Assembly: GCA_002722245.1 (NCBI GenBank)
Contig: PBLA01000033.1
Span: forward strand, 130,813-194,812
Direction of reading: 5' to 3'
Source: Flavobacteriales bacterium
Lineage (GTDB): Bacteria > Bacteroidota > Bacteroidia > Flavobacteriales_C > GCA-002722245
Length of the DNA stretch: 64,000 bases
Below the pieces are notes generated by a model, which saw only the letters and a program-made list of their open reading frames with translations, made no database searches and had not been told where the DNA came from. This document shows, in pieces, positions 26,964 to 34,750 of this stretch. Numbering within the stretch: the stretch's first letter is position 1; every line of letters starts with the position of its first letter. The position numbers and the translations under genes were made by a program.

Positions 26964-27508
26964 TGTTTCGCTAAAATAGGTGCGTATGTAATATTTACAG
27001 AAACCTCTACAACTTCCGCAATATTTTTAACCACGACGGACGGCACTTTAACTTTATGATCAGCAACCCTTACAGCAAACTTAGCCTCTACACTTACCAC
27101 ACCCTCTTTAACAAAAATCGTTCCCTTCACCTCACGGTCTTTTTCCTCACCATGAATCATCAATTTTCCCTTCACTGTAACTGGATATTCCCCGTCTTTT
27201 TCCACATCAAAATCACCAATAATCGTCCCATTAAATGTTGCTTTTGGAAATTTATCACATTCCATATAATCCTCCTGAAAATGCTTTTGCATCATTGGAT
27301 TTTTAAAAATGAATGAATTGGTTTTCATTAAAATCGCAATCTGTTTATCCTCCGCAACGAAAACAGACTGACTTTTTTTACTTTCTCCATAAATATCTTC
27401 CAAAGCAGTCTCGGATAAAAAACTTATGATTGAACTCGAACTTTTAAACTTTTGCGCTTGAAGGGTAAAAGTTAGCACCAACAGCGCGATTCCTATAACT
27501 ATTTTCAT
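26960..27508 (-). CDS. YceI family periplasmic protein
   Basis: A 182-residue protein with a signal peptide (about 1-18, cut before QKFKSSS). The YceI lipocalin-like fold shows as NSFIFKNPMMQKHFQEDYMECDKFP, KATFNGTIIGDFD, VTVKGKLMIHGEEKDREVKG and VPSVVVKNIAEVVEVSVNI. YceI proteins bind long-chain isoprenoids or similar lipids in the periplasm. It is the first gene of the leftward operon YceI - DUF5777 - DUF4271 - HemD-like, overlapping the next gene by four bases. Whether the ligand is a quinone-type isoprenoid here is not known. Confidence 0.92.
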   Translation of the reverse strand: MKIVIGIALLVLTFTLQAQKFKSSSSIISFLSETALEDIYGESKKSQSVFVAEDKQIAILMKTNSFIFKNPMMQKHFQEDYMECDKFPKATFNGTIIGDFDVEKDGEYPVTVKGKLMIHGEEKDREVKGTIFVKEGVVSVEAKFAVRVADHKVKVPSVVVKNIAEVVEVSVNITYAPILAKQ

Positions 27509-27673
27509 TTAAAATCGTCTTTTTAACAAAATAAACAGGTTTTTTTAAAAAGCCATATTCATTTTAATTTTCTTTTTATTCTTTGCGTAGAAACAATTAC
27601 TTTGCCAATAATTGATAAAGCTAATTATGCGTTTTAATTTTGAGGAAAACACGGTCTTTACGAAAAGAGAATC

Positions 27674-30592
27674 ATGAAAAACCACTATTTTAATACCCTT
27701 TTTGATGAATCTGATGAAGGCATTCTAATTCTTGATCAAGAACACAACATTCACTACTTCAATCCAGCAGTATATCGAATTATTCCTAATCTCCCAAAAT
27801 CTCCGAAAAAAAAAGACTTTGAAATCACTATTGATTTCAATATCGATTTAAACGTTGAGATTAGTTTTGATTTATTTGAAATTGATTATTTTATTTTAAT
27901 TACAAAGCAACAATTTCACCTTAATAAAGAAAGTTATTTCATCTATCGTTTAAAATCAAAAGATAAAGACCCTATCGAACAGAAATTATCCTTTTTTCTC
28001 GGAAACATTGATGAAATCGTTTATACAGAAAGAATAAATCAAAAGCAGGAAAATCGATTAGGATACATCTCAAAAGGAGTTCATTCAATTACAGGATGTA
28101 GCGCAGAGGATATGATGATCAAAAATATTCGTCCACATCACTTTGCTGTGATTGATGATCAAAAAAAAATAGATCGTATCCTCGATAAAATCAATAAAAG
28201 CGGACGAACAGATCGCTGCCAATTCAGAATTAAAAATGCGTTAAATGAATCCACAAAATGGGTTGAATTATCTATATATCCCCAACTTACTGAGCAAGGA
28301 GAACATTTTGCCAATTTTGCTATTCTTAGAGATATTTCCAAACACATCGAAGCCGACCAGCTTTTGAGGCAAAGTGAACTTAAACATCGATTACTTTTTA
28401 GTGAAGCCAACGATGCAATTATGATCTTTAAGGGTCATGAAATGGTAGATTGTAATGAAAAAACATTAACCATGTTTGATTCCCCAAATTTCACTCAAAT
28501 TGCGGGAAAAAAGCTCTATGAGTTAATGCCGGAAAAGCAACCAAACGGAGAAGACTCTATCTTAAACTACCATTATAAAATGCAAAAAGCCATTGATGGA
28601 GAATCGCAATTCTTTTATTGGAAACATTCAAAAACAAATGGAACTCAATTTGACAGCGAAGTAAGCATAAATAGCTTTAACGTTGAAAATGAAGTGTTCG
28701 TTCAAGTAATTGTAAGGGATATCACCCAACGAAAAATAGCCGAGGAACAGAAAAACCAATCCATTAAAAGCTATTTTGAGATTTTCAACTCAAGTTCAGA
28801 CCTGATCTTCATAGTGAGCGGACAAGGAGAAGTAATTGATGTAAATCAACCTGTTTTAGACACCTACGAAATGCTTAAAACTGAAATTGTTGGAACTCCT
28901 TTTGAGCAACTCGGGGAACTTCAAATTATGAGTGACGATGATTTAATAAAAATGGGGAAGGCATGGACTGGCGAAGCTCAAAAGTTCGAATGGCATTGCA
29001 CCACCAAAAAAGGCAAAGTGATTCCATTAGAAATGATCTTGCACCCTGGAACTTACTTTGGAAAAGAAGTCATTATTGCAAGTGGACGAGACATCAGTGA
29101 ACGATTACACAATGAAAAAATCATGCGACAAAGTGAAACTCGCTTCCGAACCTTAGCTGCGCATGCACCTATTGGTATATTCTTAACAGACAATCAAGGA
29201 AAAGCAATTTATGTCAATGAGAAACTCAAGGAAATTGCTTATTTCCCCAGTGTTGATGGATTTATGGAAAACTGGTTATCTAAAGTTCATCCCGATGACC
29301 GAGCTCGCGTAAAAAGATATGCAGATATTACCGAAAAAGATAATCATCAGCAATACGAATATCGACTCATACCAAAAAAAGGAGATCAACGATATGTAAA
29401 GGCGCAAGTCAATCTCCTGAAAGATCGAAAAGGAAATGTTTTAGGTAGAGTGGGAACCATTGAAGACTTCACGCGAGAATTTGAAGCTGCAAAACTTGGA
29501 AAAGAAGCAGAAAAGGAAAAATTAAGAGCTGAGTTTGCTGAAGAAACTACTCGAAAACTTCAACAAGAAATTGATGTACGAATTGCAGCAGAAAAAGAAT
29601 TAAAATCAGCCAAAGAATTCAATCAATATATCATTGGCTCCTCCATCGATATGATTATCGCCACAGACATCAATGGTAATATCACCGAATTCAATAAAGC
29701 AGCATCTGAAGGTTTTGGATATGAGAGTACAAAAATAGTGGGCACATATGTGGATCCATTGTTCGCTGAAGAACGAGATAAAGAAACCATTCTGAAAAAG
29801 GTATTTCAAGAGCGAAAATGGAGTGGAGAAGTCTTGTGTAAAAGAGCAAATAAAACGACATTTACGGGGTATTTATCTGCATCTGTACTTGTAGATGGTG
29901 AAAAAGAAATTATAGGAACCATGGGAGTTCTTAGAGATATTACTGAACTCAAAAAAGCAGAAGTAGAACTCAAAAACAACGTTCAACAAAAAGAAATTTT
30001 ATTAAAAGAAGTTCATCATAGAGTAAAAAACAACCTACAAGTCATTAGTTCCATTTTAAATTTACAAACAGGATATATTGACGATGAACATACCCTTGAA
30101 ATCATTCGAGAATGTCAAGATCGAATTAAATCTATGGCATTTATTCATGAGAGTCTCTATCAAAAAGAAGATTTAGCAGAAGTGAACCTGTCAGAATATT
30201 TACAAAATCTCTGCAACAATCTAAAACACTCTTACCGCACACCAGATAGAAATATATTAATAGATTTTGATATTGATGAGATATCCCTATCTTTAGACGC
30301 AGCGATACCTTGTGGTTTAATTGTTAACGAACTGGTTTCCAACTGCTTTAAGTATGCATTTAATGACCAAAATACAGGAAGCATAAAAGTGTCGCTTGCC
30401 AAAGATAACAACAACAATAAACTACTTGTAGTACATGACTCAGGACAGGGTCTGCCGCAAGACTTAAACATTGAAACAAACGACTCGCTCGGATTGCAGC
30501 TAGTATGGACATTGGTAGATCAAATTGATGGAGCCATCCAATATGAATATGACAAAGGAAGTCGATTCGTTATTAACTTTAAAAGAGATTAA
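27674..30592 (+). CDS. Soluble multi-PAS sensor histidine kinase (HisKA_2 type)
   Basis: A 972-residue kinase without membrane segments. A degenerate PAS-like start (ILILDQEHNIHYFNPAV) is followed by about four or five PAS/PAC repeats between 110 and 770, each ending in a variant of VIVRDITQRK or GTMGVLRDITELKK. A coiled coil lies near 615-645. The dimerisation/phosphoacceptor segment LLKEVHHRVKNNLQVISSIL places the histidine at H782 (HR motif). The ATPase has IVNELVSNCFKYAF (N box), HDSGQGLP and SLGLQLVWTLVDQ. It is cytoplasmic, so the signal is probably intracellular (redox, light or ligand). The cognate LytTR regulator follows 8 bases downstream. Confidence 0.93.
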   Translation: MKNHYFNTLFDESDEGILILDQEHNIHYFNPAVYRIIPNLPKSPKKKDFEITIDFNIDLNVEISFDLFEIDYFILITKQQFHLNKESYFIYRLKSKDKDPIEQKLSFFLGNIDEIVYTERINQKQENRLGYISKGVHSITGCSAEDMMIKNIRPHHFAVIDDQKKIDRILDKINKSGRTDRCQFRIKNALNESTKWVELSIYPQLTEQGEHFANFAILRDISKHIEADQLLRQSELKHRLLFSEANDAIMIFKGHEMVDCNEKTLTMFDSPNFTQIAGKKLYELMPEKQPNGEDSILNYHYKMQKAIDGESQFFYWKHSKTNGTQFDSEVSINSFNVENEVFVQVIVRDITQRKIAEEQKNQSIKSYFEIFNSSSDLIFIVSGQGEVIDVNQPVLDTYEMLKTEIVGTPFEQLGELQIMSDDDLIKMGKAWTGEAQKFEWHCTTKKGKVIPLEMILHPGTYFGKEVIIASGRDISERLHNEKIMRQSETRFRTLAAHAPIGIFLTDNQGKAIYVNEKLKEIAYFPSVDGFMENWLSKVHPDDRARVKRYADITEKDNHQQYEYRLIPKKGDQRYVKAQVNLLKDRKGNVLGRVGTIEDFTREFEAAKLGKEAEKEKLRAEFAEETTRKLQQEIDVRIAAEKELKSAKEFNQYIIGSSIDMIIATDINGNITEFNKAASEGFGYESTKIVGTYVDPLFAEERDKETILKKVFQERKWSGEVLCKRANKTTFTGYLSASVLVDGEKEIIGTMGVLRDITELKKAEVELKNNVQQKEILLKEVHHRVKNNLQVISSILNLQTGYIDDEHTLEIIRECQDRIKSMAFIHESLYQKEDLAEVNLSEYLQNLCNNLKHSYRTPDRNILIDFDIDEISLSLDAAIPCGLIVNELVSNCFKYAFNDQNTGSIKVSLAKDNNNNKLLVVHDSGQGLPQDLNIETNDSLGLQLVWTLVDQIDGAIQYEYDKGSRFVINFKRD

Positions 30593-30600
30593 TTTATACC

Positions 30601-31365
30601 ATGGCAAACACGAAAGTATTTATTCTCGAAGATGAAAATATTGTCGCTAAAGATATTGAGCAAAGTTTAAAAAAACTCGGTTATGAGGTAGTGGGAATTG
30701 CCTCCTCTGGAGAAAAAGTAAAAGAATATTTATCAGAAGGTATTCTACCAGACATCTTTTTGATGGATATTATGATTAAAGGAGATATGACGGGTATTGA
30801 AGTTGCTGAATACGTGAAGGAGCACCATCAACTGCCTATTATTTTCCTAACGGCTTATGCCGACGAAAACACACTTAATAAAGCCAAAATAACAGAGCCA
30901 TATGGGTATATCTTGAAGCCATATAAAGAAATTGATTTACATACAACCATTGAAATGGCCTTGTATAAACATCAAAAAACATCTGAAATGAAAAAGGAAC
31001 TGGATATCTATTCAGCCCTTGCCAGTGAGTCTCAAAACGGAAAAGACTATGTTTTTGTAAAAAACAAAAGTCGATTAATTAAAATTAGTGTAGAGGACCT
31101 GTTTTATGTTGAGGCACTAAAAGACTATGTAAACTTTCACGCCCGTCATGGAAGATATACGATTCATAGTACCATGAAAGACGTTGAGGCAAAATTGCCA
31201 GTAAAGTTTTTCGCAAGAGTTCATCGATCATTCATCGTCAATGTAGATAAAATTCTATCTATTGAGCATGTAAATGGAAGACTACAGCTTGAGCACGTTG
31301 AAAAATCCATTCCTATTGGAGGGTCTTATAAAGAAGAACTCTTGGCTAAGTTTAACTTATTATAA
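30601..31365 (+). CDS. LytTR-family response regulator
   Basis: A 254-residue regulator. The receiver domain (1-125) has FILEDENIV with the acidic pair E10/D11, phospho-acceptor D56 in DIFLMDIMIKG, the switch residue in IIFLTAYAD and LKPY near 107. The C-terminal LytTR DNA-binding domain (about 150-254) has YVFVKNKSRLIKISVEDLFYVEALKDYVNFH and FARVHRSFIVNVDKI. LytTR proteins bind direct repeats upstream of target promoters. The gene begins 8 bases after the histidine kinase stop, so the two form one operon and very likely one phosphorelay. Targets are not visible. Confidence 0.95.
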   Translation: MANTKVFILEDENIVAKDIEQSLKKLGYEVVGIASSGEKVKEYLSEGILPDIFLMDIMIKGDMTGIEVAEYVKEHHQLPIIFLTAYADENTLNKAKITEPYGYILKPYKEIDLHTTIEMALYKHQKTSEMKKELDIYSALASESQNGKDYVFVKNKSRLIKISVEDLFYVEALKDYVNFHARHGRYTIHSTMKDVEAKLPVKFFARVHRSFIVNVDKILSIEHVNGRLQLEHVEKSIPIGGSYKEELLAKFNLL

Positions 31366-31428
31366 TATTAAAGCCTAGATCATTCGAGACTTTTTTGTTA
31401 CTTAATTGCTTTTGTAAGTTATTTAAAT

Positions 31429-32478
31429 ATGAAAATCATAATTGCATTTTTCATAATTGTATCTTCTTGCACTCTAAAGTCTCAAAACGTACAAAAGCTA
31501 ATTAAAAAATTATCTGACGATTGTTTATATATATCTCAGGATTCGCTGTGGTTACCAAATCCTATAAATGCAATATCACTGAGTGATTTATTAGATTCCC
31601 TTAACAATTCGAAAAACAAACTAAAATACTACACTCATTTAAAGAATGTATGTGATATAGGAGTATATGGAGAAGGTTCTATAAGTTCAATTAAAAATGA
31701 CCTGTTCTGGTTCAAAACAATAAGAAAAACAGATATACCTCCTAATCTTTTTGCAAAAACTGCAATAAACATTATGTTGGAAAGAATATGCCGAAAAAAA
31801 AGGTCCAACCTATTATTCAATTATAAAAAGGCATTAAAAAGACAAATACTACCTTGGTTAATTGAATATTACGATACCCTACAAAACAACTATTGTAGTT
31901 ATTCAATTAAGGATTATATTTTAGAAACGGAGGACTTATCTGTACTGAAGAAAATAGATCCTAAAAATTTTGAAGAAAATGTAAAGTTAGAAATCATTGA
32001 GGTTGCAGAAAAAAAGAAAAATCACAACGTTATTTATTCCCTAATTAAAAATGAATCAGCTCCAAAATGGGAGGAACAAAAAATTGATGCATTAATACAA
32101 CTTGGTAAAACAGACTCCATTAATCTCACTATTATCTCCTTTCTTAAAAAGATTTACTCAGAAGATACAAATCGTATAATTCCATCTTCATTAACTACTC
32201 ATTTTCAAAAGATTTATAATTGCCATAAAAACTTAATATATTATGGCAAGCCTCCTCGATGGGGACCAGATAGGTGGTTTTATTATGCCGAATTATGCTT
32301 CTTTGAAAAAAACTGGGAGGATTGTCAGAAATTCTTAATTAAAGCTATTAGAGTTACAAAGCAAAGACCATACGCTTACAATAACGAAAAAGCAATAATA
32401 CATTTTGGTCAAACCCTTTATTCACAAAATATCAAATTAACTCAAGAGTTCATAAAATGGTTTCCTAAAAAGAAATGA
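31429..32478 (+). CDS. Orphan secreted protein, 349 residues, helical repeat-like
   Basis: A 349-residue protein with an N-terminal export signal (MKIIIAFFIIVSSCTLKSQ); the SSC could make it a lipoprotein. The mature part is Lys/Asn/Ile-rich and predominantly helical. The C-terminal section WFYYAELCFFEKNWEDCQKFLIKAIRVTKQ looks like a tetratricopeptide hairpin, and the middle resembles HEAT-like helices. I do not recognise a family. It sits 63 bases after the LytTR regulator on the same strand and could be transcribed with it or be a target. Its codon usage is more AT-rich than that of its neighbours, which suggests a lineage-specific gene. Confidence 0.7.
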   Translation: MKIIIAFFIIVSSCTLKSQNVQKLIKKLSDDCLYISQDSLWLPNPINAISLSDLLDSLNNSKNKLKYYTHLKNVCDIGVYGEGSISSIKNDLFWFKTIRKTDIPPNLFAKTAINIMLERICRKKRSNLLFNYKKALKRQILPWLIEYYDTLQNNYCSYSIKDYILETEDLSVLKKIDPKNFEENVKLEIIEVAEKKKNHNVIYSLIKNESAPKWEEQKIDALIQLGKTDSINLTIISFLKKIYSEDTNRIIPSSLTTHFQKIYNCHKNLIYYGKPPRWGPDRWFYYAELCFFEKNWEDCQKFLIKAIRVTKQRPYAYNNEKAIIHFGQTLYSQNIKLTQEFIKWFPKKK

Positions 32479-32496
32479 CTTGCTACAACCAATGAA

Positions 32497-32531
32497 AATA
32501 AAAAAGCATCCAAAAGGTCGATTTTTTATTT
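32497..32531. terminator. Weak bidirectional terminator between convergent genes
   Basis: An A-tract (AAATAAAAAA) and T-tract (TTTTTTATT) flank an imperfect CC-AAAA-GG core. It overlaps the thrC stop and lies between two converging genes. The core is weak. Confidence 0.35.
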
Positions 32532-33821
32532 AGCTCTCGCCAGCAAATACTGTTTAAGTTGATTAAAATCCGGTTGAATTAAAGTAGCAACTTTTTCTCT
32601 TTTCATATATTCTTGAAGTCGTTCAGGAACCTCTACTTTTTGACCAATAACAGGTTCAACTACATCTCCAAACTTAGCAGGATGAGCTGTTTCTAAAACT
32701 ACCCCTTGAACATCGTGATGTTTTTGATATTCTTTTACCGCCATGTAACCTATTACACCATGGGGCTCCATAAGATAACCTGTTCTTGAGATTACATCGC
32801 GCATTCCCTCTTTTGTTTCTTCATCACTGAAAGCATAACCAACCATAGACGTTTTTACTTTTTCCCAATCTCCTCCATGTAACTCCAATATTCTTACAAA
32901 ATTAGAAGGGTCGCCAATATCCATAGCATTAGAAATCGTTGGAATTGATGGGCGCGCTTTATATATTCCTGTTTTTAAGTATTCTGGAACAACATCATTA
33001 GCATTTGTTGCTCCAATAAAGCGAGCAATAGGTAATCCCATTTCTTTTGCAAACATACCTGCGGTTAAATTCCCAAAATTTCCTGATGGACAAGAATATA
33101 CAACAGGCTTCGTTTTATCCTCTAATTGCTCATAAGAACCAAAATAATAAAACGATTGCGGTAAAAATCGCGCTACATTAATTGAATTCGCAGAAGACAA
33201 CTTCATTGCTGCACGAAGTTCAGGATCATTAAATGCTTGCTTTACCATGGCCTGACAATCATCAAAAGAACCTTCCACCTCAAGAGTAGAAATATTTTGT
33301 CCCATGGTAGTAAGTTGTTGCTCTTGAATTTTGGACACTAATCCCTTTGGATAAAGAATTACCACATCAATCCCTTCAACACCTAAAAATCCTGAAGCTA
33401 CTGCTGAACCAGTATCTCCTGAAGTTGCTACGAGAATGGTCACCTTATCACCGCTCTGTTGTACAAAATGAGATAAACATCGCCCTAAGAATCGTCCACC
33501 AACATCCTTAAACGCGCAAGTTGGCCCATGCCATAACTCCAAAGAATATACATCCTGTTCCACCTCTACAATAGGCAACGGGAAATTTACCGTTTCAGAC
33601 ACAATTCGCTGTAAATCACTATCCGGAATTTCACCATCCACAAATCGTTTAGCTACCTCATATCCAAGCTCTTCAATGGATGCGCCAGATCCAATTAACC
33701 CCTCTGGTAATTTATCGATTCTTTCGGGGAAATATAAGCCCCCATCTGGAGCTAATCCTCTTATCACCGCATCCTTAAACGAAACTTCTTCAGATTTTTT
33801 TCTCGTACTATAGTATTTCAT
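32526..33821 (-). CDS. thrC: Threonine synthase
   Basis: A 431-residue PLP enzyme converting O-phosphohomoserine to threonine. It begins MKYYSTRKKSEEVSFKDAV and has LAPDGGLYFPE, the Schiff-base lysine K105 in GPTCAFKDVGGRFLGRC, the phosphate-binding VATSGDTGSAVASGFLG and YSCPSGNFGNLTAGM near 240. The length and motifs fit the short bacterial ThrC. Its ATG overlaps the thrB stop by four bases, so it is the last gene of the thrA-thrB-thrC operon. It should be under control of the leader at about 37.4 kb. Confidence 0.97.
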   Translation of the reverse strand: MKYYSTRKKSEEVSFKDAVIRGLAPDGGLYFPERIDKLPEGLIGSGASIEELGYEVAKRFVDGEIPDSDLQRIVSETVNFPLPIVEVEQDVYSLELWHGPTCAFKDVGGRFLGRCLSHFVQQSGDKVTILVATSGDTGSAVASGFLGVEGIDVVILYPKGLVSKIQEQQLTTMGQNISTLEVEGSFDDCQAMVKQAFNDPELRAAMKLSSANSINVARFLPQSFYYFGSYEQLEDKTKPVVYSCPSGNFGNLTAGMFAKEMGLPIARFIGATNANDVVPEYLKTGIYKARPSIPTISNAMDIGDPSNFVRILELHGGDWEKVKTSMVGYAFSDEETKEGMRDVISRTGYLMEPHGVIGYMAVKEYQKHHDVQGVVLETAHPAKFGDVVEPVIGQKVEVPERLQEYMKREKVATLIQPDFNQLKQYLLARAK

Positions 33822-34747
33822 TCTCCTATAATTTTTGCCCCTTCCGAATTAACTTGAGAAACATGAATTTCAAAATCAACCCCAAATTGGGTATATACTT
33901 CAGCCATTGCCTCCTTCACCTTTAACGCGGTTTCTTCCCCCCTGGATAACCCAAATATTGAAGGACCAGAACCAGAAATAGAACAGCCTAGAGCACCCGC
34001 ATTAATTGTCGCTTTTTTTACCTTTTCATACCCAGGAATCAAAATGGATCGAATTGGCTCAATAACAACATCTACCAAAGAACGACCTATTAAATCATAA
34101 TCTTTGGAGTAAAGACCTGCAACGAGCCCTCCAACATTACCCCATTGTGTAATTGCCTTTGATAAATCAATCCCACCTTTTAAAACTCTTCGAGCATCTC
34201 GTGTTTTCACCTCCAGTTGAGGATGAATTACCGTTGCCCAAAGTTCATCTGGAGAATCAATTTTAATCACATCCAATGGATCATAGGAACGAACCAAAGT
34301 AAACCCACCGCAAATTGAGGGAGCCACATTATCCGCATGCGCAACACCAGTGGCACATTTTTCACCTTCCATTGCAAATTCAACCAATTCTTTTCGCGTA
34401 AATGGATTTCCCAACAACTCATTTACAGCAACTACTGCGGCTGCAGAGCTTGCTGCAGAACTCCCAATACCACTTCCTGGCTTTACACCCTTTGTTAACT
34501 CAAGTTCAAAACCTTGTTTAGAGCCCAACTTATTCAGGAGAGCCTTAATCGCAACTCCAGCAACATTTTTATCGGCATCTAACGGAAGGTTCTCTGCATT
34601 ATGACAAGCCGTAATAACCACTTCATGGCTATCCGTTTTCTTTACAACAACTTCATCACCTGGATAATCTAACGCTAATCCTAGCACATCAAATCCACAA
34701 GCTACATTAGCAATGGTTGCGGGAGCAAATACTTTAACTTGATTCAT
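33818..34747 (-). CDS. thrB: Homoserine kinase
   Basis: A 309-residue GHMP kinase phosphorylating L-homoserine. The N-terminal KVFAPATIANVACGFDVLGLAL and the ATP-binding motif PGSGIGSSAASSAAA (90-104) are clear. The late GALGCSISGSGPSIFGL is the third GHMP motif. It is cytoplasmic. Three bases separate it from thrA, and its stop overlaps thrC, so the operon is tightly coupled. The length is normal and no key residue is missing. Confidence 0.97.
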   Translation of the reverse strand: MNQVKVFAPATIANVACGFDVLGLALDYPGDEVVVKKTDSHEVVITACHNAENLPLDADKNVAGVAIKALLNKLGSKQGFELELTKGVKPGSGIGSSAASSAAAVVAVNELLGNPFTRKELVEFAMEGEKCATGVAHADNVAPSICGGFTLVRSYDPLDVIKIDSPDELWATVIHPQLEVKTRDARRVLKGGIDLSKAITQWGNVGGLVAGLYSKDYDLIGRSLVDVVIEPIRSILIPGYEKVKKATINAGALGCSISGSGPSIFGLSRGEETALKVKEAMAEVYTQFGVDFEIHVSQVNSEGAKIIGE

Positions 34748-34750
34748 TAT

